Assembly: GCA_902475245.1 (NCBI GenBank)
Contig: CABRYP010000023.1
Coordinates: 1 to 38,267, forward strand
From: an uncultured Collinsella sp.
GTDB lineage: Bacteria; Actinomycetota; Coriobacteriia; Coriobacteriales; Coriobacteriaceae
Direction: 5' to 3'
DNA: 38,267 bases
Every line of letters begins with the position of its first letter. Position 1 is the stretch's first letter. Position numbers and translations under genes: made by a program. Of this stretch, positions 1 to 8,841 are shown in pieces. Below the pieces are notes generated by a model. The model saw only the letters and a list, made by a program, of their open reading frames with translations, was not told where the DNA came from and made no database searches.

Positions 1-48
1 AGATGTCCGGTCAACGGCAAAAAGCGGCCGTTTAAGGTTAATATACAA

Positions 49-100
49 GTGAACGTTCACCTATCATAAGCAATCGCGCATAATCTAACTAAACGTTCAC
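49..100 (+). promoter_or_regulatory. Promoter with two LacI-type operators upstream of the pectin importer
   Basis: A perfect palindrome GTGAACGTTCAC lies at 49-60 and a variant CTAAACGTTCAC at 89-100. Between and overlapping them is a plausible promoter: -35 TTCACC at 56-61, inside the first operator, and -10 CATAAT at 79-84, with 17 bp spacing. The second operator starts just after the -10. The same layout and the same 40-bp operator spacing recur at 6514-6565. Palindromes with a central CG are typical LacI-family sites. Which regulator binds is inferred, not shown. Confidence 0.7.
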
Positions 101-179
101 CCTGAACGACATGCAGACGGATGCCGGTATGGATTCCAATGTCTTGTTACAAGACAATCGAGAGAAGAGAGGGAGCTCG

Positions 180-1739
180 ATGACTAATAAGATTGGAAAA
201 AAGCGCAAAATCACATTCTGGACGCGCTTGGGCTTTGGTATGGGCGGCATGCTCAACTCCGGTGCCCTGAGCTTTACGCACAGCTACATGGTGCTGTTCC
301 TGTCCACGGAGTGCGGCCTGTCCGCAGGCGAGGCTGCGCTGATTAGCTCGTTCGCCATCTATCTCAACGCCATTCTTTGCCCGCTGATGGGTTTTGTGGC
401 CGATAACTTCTATGCCACCAAGATCGGCCGCATCTTTGGTCGTCGCCGTTTCTGGATCTTGCTGGCTATCCCGATGATGGTCGCCGAGCCGCTTATCTTC
501 GTTGCTACGCCGTTCGGTTTCCCGTACTACTTTGTGCTGTACCTGATCTACAACGTCGCGTACACATTCTGCACTGCCAACCTGTCGCCGCTTACCATCG
601 AGATGACCGACGACTTCAAGGAGCGTACGTACCTCACCGGCTACAAGCACCTCTTTGGCAACGCTGCCGGCTTCCTTATGGCAGCACTCGTCGGCTTTGG
701 CTTTGGCACCTTCGGCGAGACCAACCCGTTCAGCTATTTCATCATCGCTACGATTAACGCTTCGGTCATGGCAATCTCGCTGCTCTGCGTGTACCTGTCC
801 ACGTGGGAGCACACCCCCGAGGAGGTCGCTCAGGAGAAGATTGAGAGCGTTGGCGAGGGCATCAAGAAGTTCTTCATCGACGTTATCTCCACGTTCCGCA
901 ACAAGTCCTTCCGCAAGGTCCTGTATGCACAGGTCTCCACGAAGCTCGCTGCCGCCTGCTGGTCTGCCTGCCTGTCCTTCTTCATCGTCTACTGCCTGCA
1001 GATTCCTAAGTCCTACGAGTCCGTGATGGAGATGCCCGGCAAGGTCGTCGCTATCGTCTGCACCGCCGTCTGGGTTGCCCTCATGGCCAAGAAGGGCTTC
1101 CACAAGTCTTGGTACCTGGCCAACGTCGGCTGCGCTGCGTGCATCATCGCTTATAACTACTTCGCCTTTGGCCAGATTAACGGCACCTCCACGGTTGCCA
1201 TCGCCATGATCGCCTACCCCATCATCTTCGCCATCTGGAAGTTCTTCTACGTTGGCTTCCAGTATCTGCCCGATGTCCTGCTCAACTACATCCCCGATGT
1301 CGATGAGCTCATCACCCTGCGTCGTCGCGAGGGCATCTACAGCTCCGCACAGCAGCTCTGCCAGCAGATCGCCCAGGCAGTCGCCGTCAACGCATGGGCC
1401 ATCGTCCTTGCTGCCTCCGGCTTCATTCAGACCGCCGGCAACAGCGATGCCGTGACCCAGCCCGCCACCGTGCCTCTGTACATCTGCGGCTACATGCTCA
1501 TCGGCTGCGCCGGCTTCTTCCTGCTCGCGGCTGTCCTTGCCCGCGGCATCAAGATCGACAAGGAGCAGTGCGACGTCCTTTGCGACGAGATCCGCCGTGT
1601 CAAGGAGGGTGGCAAGATGGCCGACGTCAAGCCCGAGGTCAAGGCGCTTTGCGAGGAACTCTCCGGCTTTAAGTACGAGGACTGCTTCGCCCACAACAAC
1701 GTTGGCTTCCAGGACGGTAGCGTAATTCCCGCCGAGTAG
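180..1739 (+). CDS. GPH-family (glycoside-pentoside-hexuronide:cation) symporter, probable pectic oligosaccharide importer
   Basis: A polytopic membrane protein of 519 residues with about 12 hydrophobic segments. It belongs to the GPH branch of the major facilitator superfamily, which co-transports glycosides or uronides with cations. Family signatures are visible: a cytoplasmic loop rich in Arg and Gly (IGRIFGRRRFW, about residues 80-90) and the motif PDVDELITLRRREGIYSS near residue 390. The start at 180 is preferred over an in-frame upstream ATG (111) because GAGGGAG sits just before it. A charged tail of about 60 residues extends past the last membrane segment. It is followed by its own terminator and then by pectin hydrolases, so unsaturated or short galacturonides are the likely cargo. 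The substrate is inferred from context only. Confidence 0.88.
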   Translation: MTNKIGKKRKITFWTRLGFGMGGMLNSGALSFTHSYMVLFLSTECGLSAGEAALISSFAIYLNAILCPLMGFVADNFYATKIGRIFGRRRFWILLAIPMMVAEPLIFVATPFGFPYYFVLYLIYNVAYTFCTANLSPLTIEMTDDFKERTYLTGYKHLFGNAAGFLMAALVGFGFGTFGETNPFSYFIIATINASVMAISLLCVYLSTWEHTPEEVAQEKIESVGEGIKKFFIDVISTFRNKSFRKVLYAQVSTKLAAACWSACLSFFIVYCLQIPKSYESVMEMPGKVVAIVCTAVWVALMAKKGFHKSWYLANVGCAACIIAYNYFAFGQINGTSTVAIAMIAYPIIFAIWKFFYVGFQYLPDVLLNYIPDVDELITLRRREGIYSSAQQLCQQIAQAVAVNAWAIVLAASGFIQTAGNSDAVTQPATVPLYICGYMLIGCAGFFLLAAVLARGIKIDKEQCDVLCDEIRRVKEGGKMADVKPEVKALCEELSGFKYEDCFAHNNVGFQDGSVIPAE

Positions 1740-1762
1740 GACATACGCCTCGTTCAAACCAC

Positions 1763-1806
1763 AGGGCCGTGCCACCGGAATTCCGCCGGCAGGCACGGCC
1801 CTTTTT
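1763..1806 (+). terminator. Rho-independent terminator after the GPH importer
   Basis: Perfect 11-bp stem AGGGCCGTGCC (1763-1773) with GGCACGGCCCT (1792-1802), followed by a T run. The loop itself holds a short CCGG pairing. It separates the importer transcript from the downstream hydrolase genes. Confidence 0.9.
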
Positions 1807-1855
1807 CAACAGCGTACAATTTGCCTTTAGAGCATCTTTTTTGAGGGAGAAACCC

Positions 1856-3451
1856 ATGGAGACGAACGTTATCTGGCGCAATGCCCGCGCGGCCGTTATC
1901 GAGCTCGACGATGGCGGCTACTTTACCTGTGCCGATACGTGGGAGGTCTTTGTCAACGGCGAGCCCGCCGGTACCACCAATACGGTCGAGACCTATGTCG
2001 ACGGCCTGATTCCCGGCAAGCGCAACTTGATTCGTTTTGTCTGTGGCGAGCGCGAGCTGAGCGTGGGAGTCACCACGCCGGCCGAGCCCTTCACCATCAA
2101 CGTTCGCGACTGCGGCGCCAAGGGCGATGCCGAGCACGACGACACCACCAATATCCAGGCTGCCATCATGGCCTGCCCCAAGGGCGGACGCGTGCTGATT
2201 CCCGTCGGCAGCTACCGCATCAAGTCGCTCTTCCTTAAGAGCGATATCAATATTGAGCTTGCCGAGGGTGCGGTGCTGCTGGCCCGTCACGACCGTGCGG
2301 CACTTGCCTACATTCCGGGCACGGTCACGGGCGACGAGGGCGCCGGGTATGCCGGTACTGACATGCTGCCCCTGGGCCGCTGGGAGGGCGAGAGCTTCTC
2401 GACCTACTGCTCTACCTTTACGGGCCTGAACGTGCACGACGTGTGCATCTATGGGCGCGGCGCGATCGATGGCCAGACCGATTTTGCCGAGGACAACTGG
2501 TGGAACAAGGACTTTAAGAACATCTTCCGCCCCGAGGAGGGCCGCGAGATCGCCCGCCCGCGCATGATCTTCCTGTCCGAGTGCGAAAACGTGAGCATGG
2601 CTGGTTTTACCGTGTGCAATAGCCCCGCGTGGAACATCCACCCCGTCCTGTGCGAGCGCGTCGATGCGCTCTGCCTGTCCATCGAGGGTCCCAAGAACTC
2701 CCACAACACCGACGGCTTTGATCCCGAGAGCTGCGGTTTTGTCCGCATCCTTGGCTGCCAGTTCTCGGTGGGCGACGACTGCATCGCCATCAAGAGCGGC
2801 AAGCTGGGCATTGAGCCCGAGCTTCGTCCCGCCACACACGACGTGTTGATCTCGCACTGCTACATGCACGACGGCCATGGCGCCGTGGTACTGGGATCCG
2901 AGGCCGCCGGCGGTATCAAGGACCTTACCGTGAGCAAGTGCCTCTTTGAGCGCACTGACCGCGGCCTGCGCGTCAAGACCCGTCGTGGCCGCGGCAAGGA
3001 TGCCGTCAACGAGGGAATCACCTTTGAGCACATTCGCATGGACGAGGTGCTTACGCCCTTCGTGGTCAACTCGTTCTATTTTTGCGACAAGGACGGCAAG
3101 ACCGACTACGTGCAGTCTCGCGAGGCGCTGCCCGTCGACGACCGCACGCCCGGCTTTGGCGCCACGACGTTTTGCGATATCGAGGCAACCAACTGCCATG
3201 CTGCTGCGGCCTATATCACGGGCCTGCCCGAGAGCAAGGTGACGCGCCTGACGTTCCAGGATGTCCATGTGACCTTTGCCGACGATGCCGAGCCCTTTGT
3301 GCCGGCCATGGCCTGTGGTGTGGAGCCGATGGTGCGCCAGGGCATCATCGCGCAGAACGTTGCCGTGCTCGACCTGCAAAACGTGGTGATCGAGGGTCAG
3401 GACGGTGACGAGCTGCAGCTGCAGAACGTCGACAAGGTGATTCGCGCATAG
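1856..3451 (+). CDS. Glycoside hydrolase family 28, polygalacturonase-type
   Basis: A 531-residue right-handed beta-helix enzyme of family GH28, which hydrolyses alpha-1,4-galacturonosyl bonds in homogalacturonan or related rhamnogalacturonan linkages by inversion. All four family signatures are present in order: NTDG near residue 284, GDD at about 306-308, GHG at about 340-342, and RVK at about 372-374 in place of the usual RIK. An N-terminal beta-rich extension of about 85 residues precedes the helix, as in bacterial exo-acting members. There is no signal peptide, so it should act in the cytoplasm on imported oligomers. The ATG at 1856 follows a GAGGGAGA ribosome-binding site. It is followed by the esterase genes on the same strand. 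Exo versus endo action cannot be decided from sequence. Confidence 0.92.
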   Translation: METNVIWRNARAAVIELDDGGYFTCADTWEVFVNGEPAGTTNTVETYVDGLIPGKRNLIRFVCGERELSVGVTTPAEPFTINVRDCGAKGDAEHDDTTNIQAAIMACPKGGRVLIPVGSYRIKSLFLKSDINIELAEGAVLLARHDRAALAYIPGTVTGDEGAGYAGTDMLPLGRWEGESFSTYCSTFTGLNVHDVCIYGRGAIDGQTDFAEDNWWNKDFKNIFRPEEGREIARPRMIFLSECENVSMAGFTVCNSPAWNIHPVLCERVDALCLSIEGPKNSHNTDGFDPESCGFVRILGCQFSVGDDCIAIKSGKLGIEPELRPATHDVLISHCYMHDGHGAVVLGSEAAGGIKDLTVSKCLFERTDRGLRVKTRRGRGKDAVNEGITFEHIRMDEVLTPFVVNSFYFCDKDGKTDYVQSREALPVDDRTPGFGATTFCDIEATNCHAAAAYITGLPESKVTRLTFQDVHVTFADDAEPFVPAMACGVEPMVRQGIIAQNVAVLDLQNVVIEGQDGDELQLQNVDKVIRA

Positions 3452-3488
3452 GGTAGTGCTCCTGCACAAGTGAATACGGCATGTTGAG

Positions 3489-3524
3489 GCGTGCGACGGA
3501 CGGGGCTGCCCGGTCGTCGCACGC
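3489..3524. repeat. Intergenic hairpin between GH28 and the esterase fusion
   Basis: Inverted repeat GCGTGCGACG (3489-3498) and CGTCGCACGC (3515-3524), 10 bp perfect, with a 16-nt GC-rich loop. No T run follows, so it may stabilise or process the mRNA, or act as a weak attenuator, rather than a classical terminator. Confidence 0.5.
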
Positions 3525-3582
3525 AATCTATAGGTGCCGGTATTGCATGGTGGGTGTTCTGTGACAGAAAGCGTAGTGACAG

Positions 3583-5748
3583 ATGAGTGGGAAAGAACAG
3601 CTCTTTGAGGTATCGCTCGAACGCGAGGGCGCGTATCGCAGCATTTCGGCAGCGCTCGAGGCGGCGGAGCGGTGCGTACCCGATGCGACCGTGCCGGTTC
3701 GCGTGCTGGTGGCGCCGGGTGAGTACCGCGAGCGGGTTGAAATTCGTCGTCCGCATGTGACGCTCGAGGGCGAGACGGCCGAAAGCGTGCGTATCGTGCG
3801 CGGTCTGGGCGCCAAGATGCCTTCGGAAGACGGTAGCGGCCAAGATGGAAGACTCGGCACCTTCCGTACGTACACGGTGCTGGTCGATGCCGACGACGTG
3901 ACGCTTGCGGGCCTAACAATCGAAAACGACGCCGGTGACAGTCGCAAGGTCGGCCAGGCGATTGCCCTGTATGCCGACGGCGACCGCCTGGTGGTCGATA
4001 CCTGCCGCATCCTGGGCCATCAGGACACGCTCTTTTTGGGGCCGCTGCCGCCGCGCGAGGCTAAGCCGGGCGGCTTTATAGGCCCCAAGCAGTTCGCCCC
4101 GCGCCGGGTGGGGCGCCAGTATTTTCGACGTTGCCGGATCGAGGGCGATGTCGACTTTATCTTTGGCGGCGCGCGTGCCTACTTTGAGGGGTGTGAGATT
4201 CGCTCGCTCAACCGCGACATGGACGTGAACGGCTACGTTACGGCGGCCTCGACGCCCCAGGGCGAGCCCTGTGGTTTTGTGTTTCACGGTTGTTCCTTCA
4301 CGGCGCCGGACGACATGGCGCCCGGTTCGGTCTACCTGGGTCGCCCGTGGCGCGAATGGGCCCAGACCGTGCTTATCGATTGCTGGCTGGGCTCGCATAT
4401 CAAGTCCGAGGGCTGGTGGGATTGGAATAAGCCAGCGGCACATGACGGCACCCTGTATGCCGGCGGTACCCTGTTTGGCCCGGCGGGTGATACTGCCGCT
4501 TGGGTGCCGTGGGCGCATTGCCTGACCGGTCAGGATTCCGAACGCTATGCGCGTGACCGAGTTCTTGCCGGCACGGATGGTTGGGATCCTGAGGGCGGCG
4601 ACGGTGATGCGGTAGAGACGGCCGGGCTATCTGCCAATGGTCGCACCGTGCACATCGAGACGTACTACGAGGACGAACCTGCGCTGCGCGCCCGACTGAA
4701 GCGCGAAGGGCGCTCGGCCGCATTTACGGGCAAGACTCCCACAGACTTTGAGGCATGGAAGGCTGCGACCAGGACTCGTCTGTACGATATTTTGGGTCTT
4801 TCGCTTATGGACCGCGCTCCGATTGAGATTCGTGAGCTCAATCGCGTGCGGGTTGCCGGCAGCATCGTGCGTACTCATGCGGTGTTGCAGGTTGAGCACG
4901 ATGTGTGGATGCCGTTTTACCTGTTGGAGCCGTCCCGCCCCAAGCTTGACGAGCGGGGACTCAAGCGCTGCTATATCTGCCCGCATGGTCACCAGGGGGC
5001 GGGTGCTGCAAGCATAGCCGGTGTTGCGGGCGTGCCGGCGGTCGACGATGCCGTGCGTAAGTTCAATTACGACTACGGTCTGCGTTTGGCGCGCATGGGT
5101 TACGTGACCGTCTGCCCCGATGCCCGCGGTTGGGGGTATCGCCGCGATTGGAAGGGCCAGGGCGACGACGAGAACAGCTACCTGCGCGGTACGTGTCTGA
5201 ATCAAGCACGTATGGCCGAGCCGCTGGGTCTTACGGTCGCGGGCCTCAACGCCTGGGACAACATGCGCTTGATTGATTACTTGGAGACACGCGGTGACAT
5301 TGCCCTGGACGACCTGGGCTGCTTTGGTTTTTCGGGCGGTGGTTACATGACGTTGTACCTGGCCGCGCTTGACCCGCGCGTGCGCAAGGCGTTTGTCTCG
5401 GGCTATCTGTACGGTGTCGATGACTCGCTGCTGCATCTCAACGGCAACTGCAGTTGCAATTACACGCCTGGACTCTGGCGTCTGCTCGATATGGGTGACA
5501 TCGCCTCGCTCATCGCGCCACGGCCGTTGTTGGTCCAAAGTTGCGAAGAGGATCATCTGAATGGGGCACGCGGGCTCAAAAATGTTGACGAGCAACTCAA
5601 AATCGTGCGCGATGCCTACGAGTTGCTGGGCCGCAGAGGAGGTCTGCGGCACGAGGTGTGTCCGGGTGGACACCATCTTGGCGTGGCGCATCTTGCCGAG
5701 GATATCGAATGGCTCGATTCGCAAGTTGCAGAATGCGCCCACGCATAG
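3583..5748 (+). CDS. Two-domain pectin esterase: CE8 pectin methylesterase fused to an alpha/beta-hydrolase esterase
   Basis: A 721-residue protein of two catalytic parts. Residues about 1-320 form a CE8 pectin methylesterase beta-helix: GHQDTLFL with the catalytic Asp near 148, DVDFIFGGA with the second Asp near 191, and YLGRPWRE with the substrate-binding Arg near 254. Residues about 370-721 form an alpha/beta hydrolase of the acetyl-esterase type, with nucleophile GFSGGG (Ser about 584), an acidic residue in EEDH (Asp about 657) and His in GGHHLG (about 697/698). The first part removes methyl groups from galacturonate. The second could remove acetyl groups from the same chain, which is inference. 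There is no signal peptide. No strong ribosome-binding site precedes 3583, but domain content supports this start. CE8 enzymes are usually single-domain and secreted, so this architecture is unusual. Confidence 0.88.
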   Translation: MSGKEQLFEVSLEREGAYRSISAALEAAERCVPDATVPVRVLVAPGEYRERVEIRRPHVTLEGETAESVRIVRGLGAKMPSEDGSGQDGRLGTFRTYTVLVDADDVTLAGLTIENDAGDSRKVGQAIALYADGDRLVVDTCRILGHQDTLFLGPLPPREAKPGGFIGPKQFAPRRVGRQYFRRCRIEGDVDFIFGGARAYFEGCEIRSLNRDMDVNGYVTAASTPQGEPCGFVFHGCSFTAPDDMAPGSVYLGRPWREWAQTVLIDCWLGSHIKSEGWWDWNKPAAHDGTLYAGGTLFGPAGDTAAWVPWAHCLTGQDSERYARDRVLAGTDGWDPEGGDGDAVETAGLSANGRTVHIETYYEDEPALRARLKREGRSAAFTGKTPTDFEAWKAATRTRLYDILGLSLMDRAPIEIRELNRVRVAGSIVRTHAVLQVEHDVWMPFYLLEPSRPKLDERGLKRCYICPHGHQGAGAASIAGVAGVPAVDDAVRKFNYDYGLRLARMGYVTVCPDARGWGYRRDWKGQGDDENSYLRGTCLNQARMAEPLGLTVAGLNAWDNMRLIDYLETRGDIALDDLGCFGFSGGGYMTLYLAALDPRVRKAFVSGYLYGVDDSLLHLNGNCSCNYTPGLWRLLDMGDIASLIAPRPLLVQSCEEDHLNGARGLKNVDEQLKIVRDAYELLGRRGGLRHEVCPGGHHLGVAHLAEDIEWLDSQVAECAHA

Positions 5749-5817
5749 CCCCTCGGCATGTTGCGAATGAACGGTATGTACCTGTATGACCGCCGGTGTG
5801 CGGGTGAGGAGAAGAAT

Positions 5818-6486
5818 ATGGAAACGAAAAACTTGAGCGAATCGACCATCTGCTGCTTTGGCGATTCGACCACCTGGGGCGATAACGGATGCGGCGGGGG
5901 AGGTAACGACATCTCCTGGACCTCGCACCTGGGTGCGCTGCTGGGCGGCGCTACGGTCGAGAATTTTGGCATTAAGGGTTCGCGTATTGCCGTCAAGGCC
6001 GACCGTACCGATTCGTTTGTTGAGCGTTTGGACGGCATCGATCACGCGGCAGACATCTGCATCGTCTTTGGCGGCGTTAACGACTTTAGCCGTAACGTGC
6101 CGCTAGGCGAGCCGGGCAGCACCGACGTGCACGAGTTCTATGGCGCGCTCGACTACCTTATCCGCACCATCACGGCGCGCTCGCCTCAGGCAAAGCTGGT
6201 GTTTATGACGCCGTGCAAGACAAGTGGTAAGCACGAGAAGGATATCCCGGCAAGCAACGAGGCCAACCATCTGGGCCTGACACAAGACGCCTATGTACAG
6301 GCGATGCTGGAGGTCTGCGACCGCTTCTCGGTGCCGGTGATCGACCTCTATGCGCAAAGCGGCATCAGCCCGTTTTTGCCGGAGCACCGCGAGCTCTACA
6401 TGCCGGACGGCCTGCATTACAGCCCGGCTGGCTATGAGCGCCTGGCGCATCGCATTGCCGCGGCTCTCACCGCCGTTTGCCGCTAA
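5818..6486 (+). CDS. SGNH/GDSL-family esterase, possible pectin or rhamnogalacturonan acetylesterase
   Basis: A 222-residue SGNH hydrolase. Block I is CFGDSTTWGD with the nucleophile Ser at about residue 17, block III is FGGVNDF, and block V is DGLHYSPAGY with catalytic Asp and His. Such enzymes hydrolyse O-acyl esters, and relatives in pectin loci deacetylate rhamnogalacturonan. The ATG at 5818 is chosen because GAGGAGAAG precedes it, rather than in-frame upstream ATGs. No signal peptide is seen, consistent with cytoplasmic action on imported oligosaccharides. It lies 69 nt after the CE8 fusion and probably shares its transcript. The acyl substrate is inferred from the neighbours. Confidence 0.85.
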   Translation: METKNLSESTICCFGDSTTWGDNGCGGGGNDISWTSHLGALLGGATVENFGIKGSRIAVKADRTDSFVERLDGIDHAADICIVFGGVNDFSRNVPLGEPGSTDVHEFYGALDYLIRTITARSPQAKLVFMTPCKTSGKHEKDIPASNEANHLGLTQDAYVQAMLEVCDRFSVPVIDLYAQSGISPFLPEHRELYMPDGLHYSPAGYERLAHRIAAALTAVCR

Positions 6487-6513
6487 AAGGATGCCGTTTG
6501 CGGTGATTATAGG

Positions 6514-6565
6514 GTTAACGTTCACCCTATAATCCCCTTCGCGTTACACTAGGGTTAACGTTCAC
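6514..6565 (+). promoter_or_regulatory. Promoter with two LacI-type operators upstream of GH105
   Basis: Two identical operators GTTAACGTTCAC lie at 6514-6525 and 6554-6565. A promoter fits between them: -35 TTCACC (6521-6526) inside the first operator and -10 TACACT (6545-6550), with 18 bp spacing. The second operator begins 3 bp after the -10. Start-to-start spacing is 40 bp, exactly as upstream of the importer. Confidence 0.7.
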
Positions 6566-6592
6566 CCATCAAAAACGTCAGAGGGGACAGCA

Positions 6593-7831
6593 ATGGGTTG
6601 CAATCAGATTCTGGACCGTTATATCGAGCAGTTGATCGAGACCTCTACGCCTCAGGCGCCGGCCTGGAACATCGAAAAGCTTCGCGCCGGCAAGGAGAAC
6701 ACCTGGAATTACATTGACGGCTGCATGATCAAGGCACTCATCGAGCTGTACGAGATCACCGGCGAGCAGCGTTACCTGACCTTCGCCGACGACTATATCG
6801 ACTTCTTTGTCCAGGATGACGGCACCATCAAGCATTACGATCCCCAGGAGTACAACCTCGACAACGTCAACGCGGGCAAAACCCTCTACAAGCTCTATGA
6901 CCTGGTGGGCAAGCCCAAGTACCGCGCCGCCATGGATACCATCTATCGTCAGCTCGAGACCCAGCCGCGTACCAAAGAGGGCGTGTTTTGGCACAAGGCC
7001 GTCTATCCCAACCAGATCTGGCTCGATGGCATGTACATGGCACAGCCGTTCTACATGCAGTACGAGCTGAGCTTCCACAACCGTCGCGCCTGCTCGGACA
7101 GCTTCCATATGTTCCAGGTTGTGCATGACCTGATGCGCAACCCCCTCAACGGTCTGTACTATCACGCTTACGACGCGAGCCGCAAACAGTTCTGGTGCGA
7201 CCCGGTCACCGGCCTTTCGGCTAACTTCTGGCTGCGCGCCGAGGGCTGGTTTGCCATGGCGCTTATCGACACCTGGGAGCTCATGCCGCCTTCGATGTCG
7301 GCCGAGAAGGACGAGATCCGCAAGATGTTCCACGACCTGATTGACGCCATGCTGCCGTATCAGGACGAGAAGACCGGCATGTGGCATCAGGTCATCAACC
7401 TGCCCAATATCGCCCCCAACTACCTGGAGGAGTCGGGCAGCGCGATCTTTGCCAACGCCATCATGAAGGGCGTGCGTCTGGGCGTGTTGGGTGAGCGCTA
7501 CTACCAGTACGGCCGTCGCGCCTTCGACGGCATCTGCGAGACCTGCCTTTCCGAGCACGATGGCCAGCTGGCGCTCGACAACATCTGCCTGGTTGCGGGC
7601 CTGGGCAACACCGCGCACCGCGAGGGCACGTTTGATTACTACATGAGCGAGCCCGTGGTCAAAAATGATGCAAAGGGTGTGGCGCCGCTGGTGCTTGCCT
7701 ATATCGAGACCATGCATCACGACAAGCTGGCCGGTAAGCGCGATCCGCTCGCCCCCTCGGGCGTGTGCTCCATCGAGGACCCGTTTGGCGGATACACTCC
7801 GGGCATCAATGCCCGTAAGGGGTGTGAATAG
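6593..7831 (+). CDS. GH105-type unsaturated rhamnogalacturonyl/galacturonyl hydrolase
   Basis: A 412-residue (alpha/alpha)6-barrel enzyme of the GH88/GH105 group, resembling Bacillus YteR. It releases the 4,5-unsaturated uronic acid from the non-reducing end of pectin-lyase products. The hallmark NQIWLDGMYMAQPFY lies around residues 140-155, with the catalytic Asp near 145. No signal peptide is present. A GAGGGG ribosome-binding site precedes the ATG, and a promoter with paired operators lies just upstream. The released sugar opens to 5-keto-4-deoxyuronate, the substrate expected for the DhuI-like isomerase encoded at 12330-12971. Confidence 0.93.
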   Translation: MGCNQILDRYIEQLIETSTPQAPAWNIEKLRAGKENTWNYIDGCMIKALIELYEITGEQRYLTFADDYIDFFVQDDGTIKHYDPQEYNLDNVNAGKTLYKLYDLVGKPKYRAAMDTIYRQLETQPRTKEGVFWHKAVYPNQIWLDGMYMAQPFYMQYELSFHNRRACSDSFHMFQVVHDLMRNPLNGLYYHAYDASRKQFWCDPVTGLSANFWLRAEGWFAMALIDTWELMPPSMSAEKDEIRKMFHDLIDAMLPYQDEKTGMWHQVINLPNIAPNYLEESGSAIFANAIMKGVRLGVLGERYYQYGRRAFDGICETCLSEHDGQLALDNICLVAGLGNTAHREGTFDYYMSEPVVKNDAKGVAPLVLAYIETMHHDKLAGKRDPLAPSGVCSIEDPFGGYTPGINARKGCE

Positions 7832-7832
7832 C

Positions 7833-8738
7833 ATGGAGGCCATTACTCCGGGCGTACGTTTACACGACCTTCCGCAGGGGACCGTCGAGGAACGCATTCG
7901 CATGGCGGGAGAGCTGGGCTTTTCGTGCATTCAGCTGCCGAGCAAGGTGCTCTACGCATCGATGGGGATCGATCGAGGCGGCCTGACCCGCGAGCTTGCC
8001 GACCATTTGCGTGCGGTGCTCGACGAGGCGGGCATTTCGATTGCCGTGCTCGGCTGCTACAAGAATCTGGCGACGCCCGATCGACAACAGCTCATGGATA
8101 ACATTGCCGAGTACGAGGCGTGCTTGAATTTTGCCCAGATGCTCGGCGGATGCCCGGTTGGCACCGAGACCGGTCGTCCCAATGCGCAAAATCGCGTTGC
8201 TGGCGACCGCATGACCGATGAGGCGCTCGAGGCTTTTATGGACGGGCTCGCACGCGTCTGCGAGCGTGCCGAGGCCGTTGGTGGGCAAATACTAATTGAG
8301 CCCGGTTGGAACGAGACGGTTAATACGCCAGATCGCTGCCGTGAGGTGCTGGAGCGCGTCTCGAGCCTGTCGCTCGGCGTGATCTATGACCCAGTGTCGC
8401 TGCTGCACCCCAGTGTCGTTGACGAAGCGCAGGGAATCACAGCGCGCATGCTCTACTTATGCGGCAGTAAGATCCGCGCGCTGCACGCCAAGGATTTTGA
8501 GGTCGTTGATAACGAGGATGAAGCCGGTTGGTGCGACGGTACGGGTTCGCGCCTGGTGTGTCATGGCGTGGGCGAGACGGGACGATATGACTTTGAGCCC
8601 GTGGTGGCCTGGGCGGCTGCCGCCTGCCCTGGGATTCCCTGTGTGGTCGAGAACAGCGTGCCGTCGACGGCGGCTGACTGCCTAGCGACACTCGAGCACA
8701 TGTCCGCTCGCTGCGGGGCTCCGCATTGCGAGTTGTAG
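7833..8738 (+). CDS. Sugar phosphate isomerase/epimerase-like TIM-barrel protein
   Basis: A 301-residue protein of the AP-endonuclease-2-like TIM-barrel superfamily, which contains many sugar isomerases and epimerases. Visible features are the opening GVRLHDL, an internal LIEPGWNETVNTP strand, VIYDPVSLLHP and ALHAKDFEV (metal-ligand-type segments), and a C-terminal PCVVENSVP strand with a possible Glu ligand. The ATG at 7833 lies immediately after the GH105 stop codon (TAG at 7829-7831), so the two are almost certainly co-transcribed and translationally coupled. Its position suggests isomerisation or epimerisation of a sugar released from rhamnogalacturonan. The exact substrate is not recognisable. 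Confidence 0.75.
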   Translation: MEAITPGVRLHDLPQGTVEERIRMAGELGFSCIQLPSKVLYASMGIDRGGLTRELADHLRAVLDEAGISIAVLGCYKNLATPDRQQLMDNIAEYEACLNFAQMLGGCPVGTETGRPNAQNRVAGDRMTDEALEAFMDGLARVCERAEAVGGQILIEPGWNETVNTPDRCREVLERVSSLSLGVIYDPVSLLHPSVVDEAQGITARMLYLCGSKIRALHAKDFEVVDNEDEAGWCDGTGSRLVCHGVGETGRYDFEPVVAWAAAACPGIPCVVENSVPSTAADCLATLEHMSARCGAPHCEL

Positions 8739-8841
8739 CATCGGCTTTTGCCGTGGCGGCAGATTGAGATTACCTGTATGGGGGCGGCGGTGAAGGGTCT
8801 TTATCGTCGCCCCATTGGATTGCATTAAAAAGGGGAGTTGC

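Noticed and set aside
147..1796. A 549-residue minus-strand open frame opposite the importer
   Set aside because: It is antisense to a clear membrane transporter, has no recognisable motif, and arises from codon bias in GC-rich DNA.
1754..3919. A 721-residue minus-strand open frame opposite GH28
   Set aside because: Low-complexity His/Ala/Leu/Gly-rich composition and complete overlap with a GH28 gene carrying all catalytic motifs.
4627..6045. A 472-residue minus-strand frame opposite the esterase fusion
   Set aside because: It spans the boundary of two genuine plus-strand genes, and no domain is visible.
6578..7930. A 450-residue minus-strand frame opposite GH105
   Set aside because: Antisense shadow with no motif; the plus strand has the GH105 signature and a ribosome-binding site.
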